Shown piece after piece: positions 46,996 through 60,502 of a stretch of 64,000 nucleotides of DNA (within the stretch, counting starts at the first letter, position 1; the number at the start of each line of letters is the position of its first letter). Source of the DNA: Cylicocyclus nassatus (taxonomy: Eukaryota; Nematoda; Chromadorea; Rhabditida; Strongylidae); assembly GCA_958299035.1 (NCBI GenBank), contig CATQJL010000112.1, positions 11,322,880-11,386,879 on the forward strand. The letters run 5' to 3'. Position numbers and translations under genes: made by a program. The notes beneath the pieces were generated by a model, which was not told the DNA's origin, ran no database searches, and saw only the letters and a program-made list of their open reading frames with translations.

Positions 46996-49582
46996 CTACG
47001 AAGCATAGGTTTCAACGGCTCTATCAGCCATTTGGACTATGAAACGATCGAGCCAGGTGACTGAATGTGGCGCGAATGAGCTACCCTCCAAGAACCCTAG
47101 ATGTCCACCATGACGGGTTAATATGAATGCGATGTCCTCAGAACGGGAAGCGAGCTCCTAAAAAACGAGAAAAATCATAAAAATCGTCCAGTAAGTTGTC
47201 TCAAGACATTCGCTTACCTTGACGGGTTCCCATAAGCATTTGGGAATGATAGGGTCATCCTCAGCGTTCAGGAAAATCATTGGCACTTTAAGCTTATGGA
47301 TATGGTCCAAACACGAACATTCTTCATAGAAAGTTTCCACATTTGGGAACCCTGCCACACGTCTATTGTAGTTCTCATCCAGTGCAAAAACTGAAGTTGC
47401 GGCCCAAAGCCTCTGAAAAAATTGCATTGTATATCTGAAGAATCTGCGCCCATAAATTTGATTCTATGCTGCGTATGTTACAAAAAAACCTAAAAAAATT
47501 ACGTGATAAATTTGAAAAACCTTTTACAGAATTTTAAGCTATTCATACTACATATATTACAAAAAATACGCATCGAATACTGTTACTACAAAAAGTTAGA
47601 TGAATTCAAAATGGGATGGCACTAGGCGGGGCCTGCCAAATTAAGGCGTGGCAATAGTCCGCGGAAAACAACTTCCAGGTGAGATTCTTAAGATTGAAAT
47701 GATGGAGAAGACCAGTAGTTTTCAAGGGCCATCAATAAAATCCAAAGACCTATCTCCAGTGATCTCACCTACAAAGGTCACAAAATTCTATTTCACTTTT
47801 ACAATACAAAGCCAATATTACTGAGTATAAAATGGCCTACTAAGATTTTACGTTCGTAAATGGGCGTGGAAGGAGGCGGAGTCTGCCACAGCGGCGGGGC
47901 AATCACCAAAAACAGCGAGAAAAATCCCTTCATGGAATCATTTCAGTCACTTTAATAAAAAGAGAACGAAAATAGTTTCTGGGATCATTTTTAATGCGAG
48001 TATATTTCCTCATAACTGTCAAGCCAGCAAAATTTCGATTTTGCTCACTTCCGCTTACAACACATAGTAATGACACACCTGTTCATCGACAAGACCACTG
48101 GCCACATGTGGTGCAACCGCCTGTTCGTAATTACGACGTAGTAGACGTTTCATATTCTCCGTGATACAATAGCTATAGAATCGACGACCATTTTCCCACT
48201 GCTGATAGAGTGTGACGGATTTTGTAGCCGAATATCCTTGGCCAACGCTTAGGCCAATAAGGATGCGATTTCTGGAGGTGTAAGTTGAGTTTTTCAATTA
48301 AAAAAAAAGGTCTTGAGGAGAAATTTGAACGAGTTTTACCTCTCCTCCTCGGTTGTTTCTAGAAGAAAACGAGTAGTGATATTAGCTCCCATTGAGAAAC
48401 CAACGCTGATGAATTTTGCGTTGGGATAGTCGACAAAGGCCTGCTTCATCATAGCATGTAATTCATCGGTTCCCCCTGAAAAATCGAAAATAAGAATTTT
48501 AGAAATCATGCTGCGTCCATAGTTGCCTATGCCAGCGAAAAGCAGCGTCGTGCCAGCGCCGCAACGATCAATAACGATCAATGCAAGGCGCCACGCTGGT
48601 GCTGACACGGTGCCAGCACACGCAAACGCAAAAGGCCAAAATGTGGTATTTCAAGAAAAAATGACTAACCATAAGAAAAAATGCGATTCCCTGTAAGTTT
48701 AACATTTGCCAGCGCTCCAAGATGATTGAGAACAATGCAGCGATAACTAAATTACAGTAATCAAAATTACAGTAATCAATTCCTCGCAGTAGTACGGTAT
48801 CTAATGTCTTACCCTCGTTCTTGTGCATAATGCACACATGTTCGAATATAGTTACTCTCGCTACTGTTGGCGATTCCTGGCGTAAGAGCTAGGGTGAGAT
48901 CAAGACCGCTCTAAAAAAAACATTCTTCTGAGGCCGAAAATTCATGCAGATCTAACGAAAAATGGGCGTGGCAGTAGGCGGAGTTGCCAGTTCTCACCTC
49001 ATGCTTAGCGGTAGGTTCAAAAATATCAAAAGTGACAGTAGTCCCATCATTAAGACGCACTGCAGCTCGTCGATCAAAGGTTCTGCGAAGTGAAGCATGT
49101 CCAAGAAGACCATAAGCAGCCGTTTGTACATGGCCAGATCTGCCCCATAGACCGGGTGGGCGGTACCTAGAAATTTCATATTCAAAATGTGGGCGGCAAC
49201 ATCGTGCTTCTAGAAAATACAAAAAGAACATCATCTCCATAAAGTATATTCAAACTTCAAAAAATTAGAAAAACTTACGGCTCCTTAAGCATGTCGATTC
49301 CGGTGATGAGCTGCCTCATCGTGGTATTCTTTGATTTTTCAAAAAATGTTACTTGGGGCACAGCTGGAGATCCAAATATGTGAAGGAAGCGAATGATGAT
49401 TATCGCCTGAATCAATTTTTGGATTTTTCATCGATAAAACAATAATTTTCCCAAAAAAATAAAGCACCAACCATGAGAATCCATAGTATAAAACCAGGGC
49501 TGGGTAGTTCGGCAGAAGAGATATATAGAAAGTCGAGAGGGTTGCTGATCGTATCCAGCCACCAGGTCCACGTCCAAGTCAT
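46996..49582 (-). CDS. ABHD2: ABHD2-type alpha/beta hydrolase (monoacylglycerol lipase), complete, nine exons
   Basis: Exons on the minus strand: 49582-49472, 49406-49279, 49166-48998, 48910-48813, 48746-48670, 48475-48340, 48271-48079, 47412-47218, 47157-46996. All have GT-AG borders and matching phases, giving 422 residues, close to the usual ABHD2 length of about 425. A hydrophobic anchor lies at residues 31-48. LWGRSGHVQT, GIANSSESNYIRT and NHLGALAN follow. The nucleophile is S222 in GFSMG, with D357 in NAEDDP and H388 in HGGHLGF. H135 and D140 form the HxxxxD motif noted in this family. The enzyme should be a single-pass membrane lipid hydrolase; mammalian ABHD2 hydrolyses 2-arachidonoylglycerol. 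The ATG directly follows TTTTCAG, suggesting a spliced-leader acceptor. AATAAA lies at 46678-46673 on this strand. Confidence 0.95.
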
Positions 49583-50819
49583 CTGAAAATCGAGACTTCA
49601 AAAGAGATCAAAAAGAAAATGGATAATCTTATAATGAAAGAAGAATATGAGGTGAAAAAATGATGAGTTTAGTATGGCCGATTTACTTCAAAAATAGGAA
49701 AAATGATTAAGTAAACATGAAAAAGAGAGATTTCAACCTATGGGAAAAGGCAAGGAAAGATGAAAAGTATCAGACTTTGCGAGTGTTGAAATAAGAGATA
49801 ATGGATTGTTAGTTAAGAATGTCAACTGTTAATCATAACTGTCACTCGATTCCAAAACTAGTTTGTTGCAAAAGTGAGTGAATAATAGGGAACTGTTTGA
49901 CTATGATACCAACGGATATTTTTTCATGGTACACCATAAAGTAAATTAGCTCCGATAATCGAAAAAATAGGTATTTTTTGGTGAAAAAATTCTACATTAT
50001 CCTGTTCAGTCAAAACAGCTAATTTGGTCATCGATCATTATGAACTTCGGAACCGAACTCGAGCGGTTCGCAAAGCGTCTGCTGATAAGATGTTTGTCCA
50101 GGCCCAGAGAAGATAACTAGAGGTGATGGTCCGTAAAGAATCGGTGAAGAGGGTAAGTGGTTAAATCAAATTCATATATTCATTCAATTATTTGAATACC
50201 TAGGGTGCATAGGGTTACTTATTTGAATAGGGTGCATCAAAATGCAATTGAAAAAAAAGAAGAAAATCTTGATGCGGATATTTCTAAAGAAAAGCTATTC
50301 TACAAGCTGACAATTTGATAAAGCGAAAACAAAATTACTGACTCAGTCGGTTTTGAGAGCAGAAGAGAATCTTTTGGAAATAATGGAAGGCACTTACATT
50401 CGTTAAAAAAGGATGACTAGTCATCTTCACGGGAAACTGGTGAATGAATGACTACGCTATGGCCGCTGAATTGATCTTCTAGCAAAAGACAACGAGAAAC
50501 AAAGTAAGCGATCATGCACCATGTTCGACAACATATTTTGTTGACAGCTTTCGTATGATTCATCTCTCGCTATGATTGATTGTAGGTTAGCTAGAGAGAC
50601 CGCAACTCAAAGACTATAAGAACCTTGGATGATAAATACGCAAATTTGAACTTGAAAAAGGAAAATGGAAGTTTGAAGGTACTTTGATATTTACTTGTTT
50701 TTTCAGAGAAGAATGTAAAAGATATTACGGAGGAAAACTCTAAAAAGTACTGTTGCAATTTCAGAAACTTGTGGAACAGTCTTCCTCGATTGTGTTATGC
50801 TAGAACAATTATTTCTCAC
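49583..50819. other. Upstream flank of ABHD2, no gene recognised
   Basis: AT-rich non-coding sequence that would include the promoter of the minus-strand hydrolase gene. I see no clear TATA-initiator pair or conserved motif that I can name. Confidence 0.4.
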
Positions 50820-51454
50820 AAGGGAACGATCCCAACTTAAGGTGGCGAATTGGAATGAACCGCATACCATTAGATGCGTCTTGATGAGCTGATTCCAAAT
50901 CTACCTTCCATATCTGCGACAACGTTATTTGCAAAAAGTTATGAGCGGTTGAAAATGTGAAGTTATTGGGGTTTCAATGCATAATGTGCTTCAAAATCCA
51001 ACTTGAAAGTGCACTACTAGCATGATATTGAGTGTACTGATTTCACGGAATGCTCACATTCAAAAGAAAGACAAATAAGTGTTTTTGAACAGCTAAAAAG
51101 CAACTAAAGCTCTCTGGTAAAAGTTATGAGCAATGAAATATCCAAATTTGGCGAATATACAGCGCCATTTCTCGAAAATTAGTTGTTCAAAAACACTTAT
51201 TTGTGTTTTTTTGAGATGTGAGCATTCCGTGAAATCAGTACACTCAATATCATGCTAGTCGTGCACTTTCAAGCTGGATTTTGAAGCACATTATGCATTG
51301 AAAACCCGATAACTTCACATTTTCAACCGCTCATAACTTTTTGCAAATAACGTTGTCGCAGATAGGGAAGGTAGATTTGGAATCAGCTCATCAAGACGCT
51401 TCTAATGGTATGCGGTTCATTCCAATTCGCCACCTTAAGTTGGGATCGTTCCCT
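50820..51454. mobile_element. Foldback element, near-perfect arms
   Basis: The left arm starts CAAGGGAACGATCCCAACTT and the right arm ends AAGTTGGGATCGTTCCCT. About 270 bp per arm match with few differences, including CATACCATTAGATGCG-like, TGATTCCAAATCTACCTTCC and AAGTTATGAGCGGTTGAAAA and their complements. A small centre (51090-51180) carries a further AAAAGTTATGAGCAAT. It belongs to the family sharing the AGATTTGGAATCAGC core. Confidence 0.9.
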
Positions 51455-51502
51455 CGTCAGAGTCTCAGATGTAACAAGTTGTTAGCTTAATGCATAAAGG
51501 GC

Positions 51503-51710
51503 CGGGCATACTTCACGCGATTTCAGTCGTGACGCAATTTGGCGCTTAGCCAGAATTCTTCAAATTCAACACTAGCAAACTGCACATGCATGGTTTGTAT
51601 AACTTACGTGATAATAAATTCCCTATCTTCTGTACGTCTAGAATATGCTTACAGTGCGCTATGGACAGTTGGAATTCGCGTCGCGACTGAAATCGCGTGA
51701 AGTATGCCCG
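51503..51710. mobile_element. 208-bp MITE
   Basis: CGGGCATACTTCACGCGATT is mirrored at the right end. The arms match for about 35 bp (CGGGCATACTTCACGCGATT then TCAGTCG), around an unrelated centre. Confidence 0.88.
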
Positions 51711-52187
51711 TTCCGCTGTCTAGCTCCCAAAACCACAGAAAATTGGCTTTTTTGAACAAGTTTCAAAATCAATTTCCCTTTTTAAAACATAAAAGAGGTA
51801 ATTGTTATAAGAGACGTATTCGAATTAAGAACAAAATTATATGAAAGAATTCAGAAATCAAAACTATTCGTGCAGTTTGAACCGCACGAACTTTTATTGA
51901 ATAGAAAAAAGAGGTAAAAAAACTTATCCCAAAACTAAGATAAGATTTTAGCGGACTTTTTGCAATTCTAGCGACCGAAATTCAAGAAAACACTTTTTGA
52001 TGTTCGTCTTTATCAATTTGTACCGTTCCGATATGCCAACAAAAAATTTGTAAGCACAATCAGTGAGGGCAAGAACTTTCCTCTCTGTTATGTAGTAAAT
52101 CAAACAATTTTGTGGAGATGGAGGGTTTTAAAAACGAAGTTTCTATTCTGGTGCAAGATTTCAATAACAACCCAATAGTTATTGTAG

Positions 52188-52235
52188 ATTCTTCAAGTAT
52201 GTCATACTCGAATTAGTATGACATACTTGAAGAAT
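52188..52235. repeat. Perfect 21-bp inverted repeat
   Basis: ATTCTTCAAGTATGTCATAC-T and its exact complement flank six bases. It is a lone AT-rich hairpin with no terminal features of a transposon. Confidence 0.85.
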
Positions 52236-52461
52236 TACTGCTCGCTTTACGATTCTTCCACACCTTTTTTTTCAAAATAAATAGCTCTAATTCGATTTTG
52301 TTCAAATAACTTATCTTTTAAATGACGTGAATAATATGTCTAAATTTAACATCACGTGAATTTCACAAGAAAAGCACTTCTGAGAGACTATAACTATTTA
52401 TGTTTGCAAGAGAATGATGAGGCAAAAATGTTGAAGAGAGTGCACGGCTGCGCTTTCGCTC

Positions 52462-52508
52462 CGTCTGCATAGCTCGTTAGACCAAGGGTCTAACGAGCTA
52501 TGCAGACG
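52462..52508. repeat. Perfect 22-bp inverted repeat
   Basis: Bases 52462-52483 and 52487-52508 are exact reverse complements around AAG, GC-balanced and hairpin-forming, 40 bp from a 16-base G tract. Confidence 0.88.
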
Positions 52509-52548
52509 CCTCGTGCTGCGCACGTGAATGTCAAAGACGGGGGAGAAA

Positions 52549-52564
52549 GGGGGGGGGGGGGGGG
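52549..52564 (+). repeat. 16-base G tract
   Basis: An uninterrupted run of 16 guanines, followed by further AGGGGGG words. Such tracts can form quadruplex structures. Confidence 0.9.
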
Positions 52565-53517
52565 AAGAAGAGGGGGGAGGTGGAGAATGCATTGAGATGC
52601 AATGAGACAATGAGGAAAAATTGTGGAAAGAGCGAGACGACTAAGGAAATTCTCAGAAATTGTAGAAAAAATATTTATGTGAAAACAACTGAAAAGAAAA
52701 ACGTGATAATTTGAGAACTTCAACAATAAATCATCCATGTTATTATTGAAGTGATCAATTTCATTTTTATGACTAAAATTATATGTTAAATCCCGATAAG
52801 CTTGCAATGAAAATTATAATAGTTAAACAATATTCGAATCGATCAAATATCAACTCAATTCAACCACAAAAACTGGGCATCAAAAATTATTTTATATTCA
52901 GTTTATTTTTCATGCTTATCTAAAGAGAAAATTTTCACTTTCGTAACACTTGAAGCTTCATTTCTAGTTTCTAAAAAATATAAATGTAAAACTACTGAAA
53001 ATACATAAATTTGTAAATTTTATTCAGACATGTTAATTTGAGTGACATCATTCTACTATTGGAATATCTAGATTTTGTATTTGAAGCTTGATAAAAAATG
53101 AGATTCATAATAAATAAAAAAGTAAGATGACAATATTTAAAATGAAGCATTTTTGAAATTAGTATGATATTTTATGCGTATAAGAAAATATTACCGAATC
53201 TAAGCAAAAAATGATATTCTATTAAAACTTGCCCATAGACAGAATTGAGAGCATGTTGGCGTAGAATCAGTGAAATTACAGCAATCCGCCTTCCAACAGG
53301 GATAAGCGGCAAGCTCCGCCTCAGATAAATTTGTACAGAATTCCATATTTGAAGATCGCATGATAATAGCCGATAGCCGCGGGAAACTCGGCTTTTTGCC
53401 GATTTTTTATAGCTCAGAAACTAGCGCCGCTACTACGCGAACTGGGCAGCAGTGCAGTGGAAATATCGAAGGGTCTCATGAAAAGCGTCTACCCCCGACG
53501 AGTTCGAAGTCCACCTC

Positions 53518-53533
53518 GGGGGGGGGGGGGGGG
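53518..53533 (+). repeat. 16-base G tract
   Basis: A run of 16 guanines in a GC-rich patch (53380-53620) that has short open frames on both strands but no splice support. Confidence 0.9.
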
Positions 53534-53599
53534 ACTGCTTCAATATCGCTCTGCTGCTGTTGTCGTGGTGATAGTGCCAGACACTGGCCGATGGACTGA

Positions 53600-56500
53600 G
53601 AGATCGCGCTCCGACAGTATGCTTTGAAAAGGCGCAGGAAGAATAGTGCAGCGGTTGTTGACGGAAATTTGTGCACTTTTGCGTGAAAATACAAGACTCG
53701 ATGATCAGAGGCAAACAAGTAGGAAGGTCAGCGCGAGGCTGGGTAGACTTTGCGGGGAATAAAGAGAAGAAATTTGGACTTCGGCGAAAAGTCGTCAAGT
53801 CAGCAAAATAAACATTCGAAAGTTCTATCCTAAGGACATAAAAGTAAGAAAAGGGGCAGTTTAAGAATCCTGACGGAGCATAAAATCATCAAGTAAAAAG
53901 ACGAAAAATGGAGACAGCTGTCCAAATTTTTGTGTTGTAAAAAATGCGAGATTATAGGAATAAAAAACACAGTCTAAAGGAAGAAGAAACGAAATTTTCG
54001 AAAAAATCAAAATTCTTGATCGTATATTCTCGAATCATAAGAAAATCACATCTCTTGCAATTTTTGATAAGCGAAGTTGAAAAGTATTTTTATATTCATG
54101 AGATTATTTATTTTATTTAATGACATCGTTTTATTTTAATTTTAGCATTGGAATGAGTTTTCAATGTCTAAAATAGAAAAAAAATCGAAATTTCCTTCCT
54201 GGTAAACGAACGCAAAAAAAATGCACTTACAATTAAAAAAGCTAGGTTTCAATGTTGGTGGGATTATTGTTAGATAGCTGGGATACAAAAAATCCATATT
54301 TCCTTTTGAGAAAAAAAGAGAAGTAAGTAATCGCAAAAATAAAACGGAATAAATAGTATGCAGTTGCCCAATGAATGTTTTTTTTGATTTCTTCAAGTCT
54401 AGGCTCTCAAATTTACAAGTATAATTTGAGTTTAATTCAATCAACGAGAACCTGGTAAATAGATGAATACAGGTTGTCATGACTAGGCTGGTTCTAGTTC
54501 AGTAGGCTAATTAGGTAAAATCGCAATCGCACAGAAAAAAACTGTGCAGAGGCGGGAATTTCAAAAAATAGCGCAACGGAGATGCGACTATCAGAGAAAA
54601 ATGCAATATATACAGCGAGATATTACGTTCTCAGATTACTACAAGCCATTGTCGTTGTTTATCGGTATTTACTGAACAATATGGGTAAGCCCGTAAACAA
54701 CAACAACGTAAACACTAAGCATGGGAAGGGTTCAAACACCAACGGAATGACGCATGCATCGTTGGTCGACTGCGCGACCGGGCGCCCCCCCCCCCGTTGT
54801 GCACGCGAGTGCAGGGCTAGGGCAATCAATATGCAGTTATTTTTCCGAGATTTTCTCAGATTATGTGTAAGTCGAGCTTGGGTAACTGACGAAAGCGATG
54901 AAAGCGAAGATTTTATTGTATTTTTTTGTTTTTGCCTTGAATTACGATAATTCAGTAAAAAGAAAGCACAGTCCAAACAACAGATTTTTTGGCAGTCGAC
55001 AGTTCAGTCTGTGACCTGATGTGCTTATTGCACACGAAGCGCGCTACTTCACGACTTGCGAACTAGAAGCTTCAGTTTCCAGAAATTTCTCATTATTTTC
55101 TTCTCTTTTTTAGCTTGATTCGATAATTATCAGGTAATCCTACCCTTTCCAACAGTTTTTCCCACTAGACGTGGTTTTACTGACAAATTGCTGGTAAACA
55201 GTCGTGCACTACCACAGAGCAAAGTCCATTTAACCAGTCAAAAAAGACGATTTGAATAAATTTCATTTGACTGAGTGATCTTCAAAACCAATATTTTTAG
55301 ACATTAGGAGGAGTTCGCATATCTAGGAGAGGACGCAGGATATGTATATTACAATTAGAGAGGGATTGTAATGAAATCAGTCTGGAAATTTGGACTAATT
55401 GTGATCGCGATGAACTCTTCAAGAACAAGAATGTTCCAGAGAACTTCCGCAATCTAGAGATGTTTTTAAGACAGCCATAAAACTGTCCTCTGTCATTGAC
55501 GTTGATTTTATCGTTTTCTAATAATTTTCGTTTTGTTTTTTTAGCCAGTATATGTCATATCGCTGTTCTTCTAGCAGTTCCCTACGTGACTAATACGAAT
55601 AAATGAAAATATGCAAAGAGTAGAAGTTGACAAGGAAAAAAAGCGAGGTCTTTAAGTTGTACATACGAGTGAGGCGAGAAACACAATGCGATGTTTAGCT
55701 GCTTTCTCGAAGCTTCGCTGACATTTGCACTTTTTCTTCTATTCTTGCAGCGGCCACGCATGCAAAGCTTGGAATGACAAGCAGTTTCGAAATGCCTGCA
55801 CAATTCGCTTCGAGGAAATTCTAGCAATTAACATGCAAAGGAGCTCTTGGAATATTGAACGTCATAAATGAAGAAAAACCTGAAGGCTTATTGTCACGAA
55901 AAATGGGGAAATTGAGGACTAGAAACAAAAGGGTTTGCGTGATAGGAGTTAGCAATATCTAACATGTACATAGGCCAAATTATGGGGAATAAGGCCAATT
56001 TTTTGCATTTATAATTTTAAAATTGCCTACAAAATTCAGTCACTGGAAAAGTTATGTGGATTTGTAAAGCTGATTAGTCTGTAGATTCGCGAAATTGCGC
56101 ACGGAATAAAAAAAAATTCTGCAAGAGTTTGGTCATAAGATGGAAATCTGAATATAATAAAAACAGAATGATCTTGAGTGACAGATCCATCTTTCAAAAA
56201 AGCAAAAAAATTATTTGTCATTTGGGAAGTTTGCTAAGATGTCGAATCGTTTCTTGAATATTGTAGAAATTTCAATTAATTAGCTCGAGTAAAGGTTTTT
56301 TTTCAATACTTGCACTATATACCGAAGTACCGTATGACACATTTACTTATTGCAAAACATTTTTTTGCTTGAAACAAAAATAAATCTGCAATCATTCTGT
56401 TGCGAAGCCGGTCTGTTGTAATGTACGCAAAAACACACGACAAGATGTTCTGAGTTATGACTAACGAAAGACACATGCTGAAAAACTTCTCGAAATTTCG

Positions 56501-57880
56501 TAATTTATACCGAGAAGTATACGTCATTGTTTTTCGAAATTGCAAACCCAACCTGCTTTGTGGTTTCGAAAGAAACTGCAAAACTTCGAAAGAACAGGCA
56601 GAGTTTTTTACTCTAAATAAAAAAAAATGAAATGGCGTTGAGGGGTCTTGTGAGTGTTGTGAAAGGAGGATGCGGAAGTTTTTTCGTTACAGGTAAAATA
56701 CCAGTTTTTGAAGGGGGTATTCAGTCACATGTGGCCTATCAGACTCGAACACATATGTTGAGATGGAATTGAGCAACATCATTTTGTTTTTTCTTGAAGA
56801 AAAATTAGTCTCCTATGTGTTATGTTAAAATCAATAATTTGAAGTCCAATTCAATACCAAGTTATCCGTGAAATGAAAGTAGGGTAAGTCGAAACTTGAG
56901 AAGAACTTGACTATCATTTACGGTTGATATTCAAGCTTTTGTCTGTACTATTTTCTGCCAAGTTCAAATTTTTGAGTAGAGCGCAAAAGATGTGAAAATA
57001 ATAAAAGTCTATAAGGTAGAATGAAAAGAAATCAATGAATTAACAGATTGCTCAGAGTGAATTTCCTAGAGTTTCGCTGATGAATGGTATATGTCACTCG
57101 TGCAACTTTTATTGCCTTGTCAATTCCTAGTTGAAGAGGACAAAGGAAAATAACAGGATAGAGCTGTGAAGTGCACTCAAATTTTCATTCAATATCCTAA
57201 AGCTAAGCTTCTCTTTGCCGAACATTTTCGACTCAACGCAAAAAAAAACAATCTGGACCCAAGTTTTTTACCATGCATTTTGATAAGCGCTCAATTCTGA
57301 AAGATTCAAAGGAGCTCAATAAATCTTCTCGAATCAGACATATCAACGACATATTATGTCAGTTTGACCTATAGGTTTTTCTGGTTTTTCTGAACCATCA
57401 CAAAATCTCGTAGATCATAGTCCAGTAGAGAAGCATTTTGAGATGTAAACCCAGCTTTTTGAAGAACTTTTCCGAGGGCTATGTTTACGGCCGAATTCTT
57501 TCGCCTGCCTTCAAGTTATTCAAGGTTGTCATCCAGATTTCTACCATACTAGAGCTCCGCTAATCTACACAATTTTTATTTTGGTCTTTTAGGGAAGTAG
57601 AGGGCTACACAAATAACAACAAATAGAGGGCTAGACGGCTAAACAAATATGTACTCCCTCAGATTTCTGTTCTAGACTTCGAAATTCTACATAGTCATCT
57701 TTGAAAGTCGATTTTTGGTCAAAGCACAAAAGCATAACTATGAATACTGAGATACGAAAACTCCTGATATTTTAGGAGTTCGAAGCTTGATTGATAGCAA
57801 GCAACAAGTGAATCAGAGGTTAATTTGCTCAAAATTTAAAACTTCAAGACTCTCCGTACGCTTACGCGCTTCGCGTACTA
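53600..57880. other. Long AT-rich intergenic stretch
   Basis: No splice-bounded exon, tRNA or convincing transposon is visible. A frame at 54582-54950 includes an Asn-rich peptide after an ATG at 54680 and a C tract at 54785-54795, without other support. Short palindromic words occur (for example around 57860) but nothing organised. Confidence 0.45.
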
Positions 57881-57899
57881 ATTACTCAATTCACCTCCA

Positions 57900-58500
57900 T
57901 AGATATCTGCAGCTTGTTTAGTTTGGCCCGGTTGACTTCTGATCAATCTCTTGTTATCTTTTTCCCTCGCCATTGCTTTTTGAGAAATTTTACCAGTGCC
58001 CCTTCCTACCCACATTTTTAGAAGGTTACTTTTGCTCTTTAAAAGCGCAATGAAACAATCAAGTAGACTAGAGCTTTTGCTACATTTTGGTTAAGTTAGT
58101 TTAATTTCTCAGATCGACTTCCAAAGACTTTCGTACCATCATTGGGTGCAGCGTAGAATGCTGGTTTCATCTGTCTATCTGCTGTTTTCCGTATCTGCTG
58201 AACGCTTTTGTATATGAACGGTTTATGAGCAGTTTTGTTGCGAAAAATTGCCATACAAAGTGCGAAATTAAGCACATTATTGCCAGTTCAATTCACCTTT
58301 TAGGTATGGGCGATATAACATAACATCTTTGCAAGTTTGTCAATCATTTACTCCAACAGGACTCTGTTTGCAGTTTACATGCACAACTTCTTTGCAATAA
58401 GATGGCTTATAACTCGTTCACAAAGGCGTTCACCAGACAAGCGATACACTTTCAGAGTCAACGTTCTAAAGCTTCCTTGACTCTCGAAAGCGAAAGACAT
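57900..58500. mobile_element. Old foldback remnant related to the 21.3-kb element
   Basis: Shared order with 21255-21700: a GTTGACTTCTGATCAATCTC-like end, then GCAGCGTAGAATGCTGGTTT, GTATCTGCTGAACGC, GTTTATGAGCAGTTTTG and TTGCGAAAAATTGCC. The arms are too diverged to set borders. Confidence 0.5.
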
Positions 58501-58959
58501 GGAAACAGTAAATTCATCTCTTCTCTAAAATTTCTAGGGCTCACATACGAGGTACGGATGGTTGAAATTGTGACTTGAGCTCTTTTTCAATACGTCCAAT
58601 ACGTCGTTGAACAATTCATATAAAATTAAGCACATACCCCTTGCAAGTTCCCTTCAGCCATTCCAACAGCGACCGCCTCCATCACGAACCAGCACCTCAA
58701 TGGAAAGCACTCGACAAGTTCACCCGATATCATCTACCCAATTCCTTGAAGGAAGGTAAATAAGGAAGCGACAAAATTGTAATTCACGGAAACTGATCAA
58801 ACGCGTCACTTGAATGCTGTGTCAATACTTGTATGTCAAATTCTGACACGGTGATACTTGTATAATGTATGTAAGATGATTTTATCTCATTATTATGCGC
58901 GTTAGCGCTGCTCCTGTAGCATGTCGTGGCAGGACCATGTCTGTACTCTACTCGATCTC

Positions 58960-59437
58960 TGACAAGGAAAGGATACTTGGTCGAAGCGACGTTTCCATAT
59001 GAGATGTATGCTAGTATCTTATAGGACATGGAACGCTGATTTCATATCTGCTTCCGATATCTGCAAAGCGCTTCTAGGAGGAGAGCTATGGAAATTTCGA
59101 TGCAAAAATTTGAAAGCGCCGCTACAAGTCATCCAGAACTTTAGTCCGTGAGTTCAGATAGTGGTCATGATCACTACCAGGGCGTTTTATACGATTAGCT
59201 TCAGTCTAATAAACTCATGTCAGCCTAAACTACCTTCAAGCGCAAGAAAAGATCTTAACACATGCTTTTATAGCCAAATCATTGAACTTTTACCTCAGAA
59301 GAAAAATCTCAGAACTCCCCTTCAAAAGAGCTTTGCAGATAATGAATGTAGACATGGAATCAGCTTTTCGTGCTCTATAAGATAGCGTACATTTCATATG
59401 GAAACGCCACTTCGACCAAGTATCCTTCCTTTGTGAG
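58960..59437. mobile_element. Foldback element, ACAAGGAAAGGATACTT family
   Basis: Left GACAAGGAAAGGATACTTGG and right CCAAGTATCCTTCCTTTGTG. The arms share GTCGAAGCGACGTTTCCATA and TATGGAAACGCCACTTCGAC, and CTATAAGATAGCGTACAT-like words. The core GATTTCATATCTGC matches other copies. Confidence 0.85.
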
Positions 59438-60502
59438 ATTCTCACAAGAGAGATGCCAGCCACATTTCTCGCGCAGGTTCACCTATATCACAAGGGCATC
59501 TTGATTATCGCACACCATAAATGCTGCCGAGGGAAGAGGCGTGACCTGTGGCCCATTTTGACAACCTTACAGCCATTATTAGTTCGATTTTTCGGATGCA
59601 CACAGCGGCAAAATTTGCGGATCGTGTTGGCTGCACAAATGTACGCAATACGATTTACATTGCTGCGAGCGGTACAACCTGAATTTATAGGCTGCTGCAT
59701 GACGAATGCGCAATATCTTTGAAAAAGCGGCTTCATTAGCGCATGAAGCGCAGGAATTACAACGGTGAGGATACGCGCCCGCCGCGTTCGCGCCCTTTCA
59801 ACTAATACTGCTCTTCTGCGCCTTCGTCGTGCAGTAGCGTGAAAAATGTGACTAACAGTTTTCAGTTTGGAAGCCCTGTCGTTTTGGACTTCGTGGACAG
59901 CTGGGTCCAAGATTAGGCCACTCTTTATCAAACCTCAAAAAATTGCTTTGTATCGCCTTCTTAACCAAGAAATTGGCCCTGTTTCAAAGAAACTACCTAG
60001 AGAATGACGCCAAGCGTTCGTTTCTTAGTTGGGCTGAAGTTATGAATCCTTGATTTTCCCTGGATTGCAAACGATTTTGCAACTGTCTTGTCAGAAAACG
60101 CGCTCTACGGCGACTCGCCGCAACACTGCCGCAACTCGCTCGGCTCGGGCTCGGCGATCGTTGCCGTCTGCTCTCGTACTCGAAAACATCGAGCAATTGC
60201 TGCACTGGTGAAGAACTGCATGATCTTGGTGTTCTCACTTCTGAATTTGTGATTATAGCAAAAGCAATCGATTCAGGAACACTCTGGTGAGTTTTTGTGG
60301 TTTTTTGTCTGTGTTTTGCAGTGTTTGATTCATTGTTATGACGTTAACCTTCTTAGTGTCTTTGTTCCTGAATTTAGACGCTCATGTATTTTATAGTTCT
60401 AAACTTTTTGATTTCGCTATATTACTTGTACTTTCCAAGCTGATTATGCTATGTTTTTGCACCGTTGTTTCGATCGATGATCTTCATGTTCACCGCACAT
60501 TT
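59438..60502. other. No gene recognised
   Basis: Short overlapping frames on both strands lie around 59450-60240, some arginine-rich, without splice support. No repeat structure was recognised. Confidence 0.4.

Noticed and set aside
48994..49209. Earlier acceptor (exon from 49209) for ABHD2 exon 3
   Set aside because: It gives a frame that hits a stop or a mismatched phase; the acceptor before 49166 joins in phase 2 and yields the conserved PPGLWGRSGH segment directly.
54582..54950. 122-residue frame with an Asn-rich segment
   Set aside because: No splice sites, signal peptide or domain; it crosses a C tract and ends in unrelated composition. It is left as intergenic.
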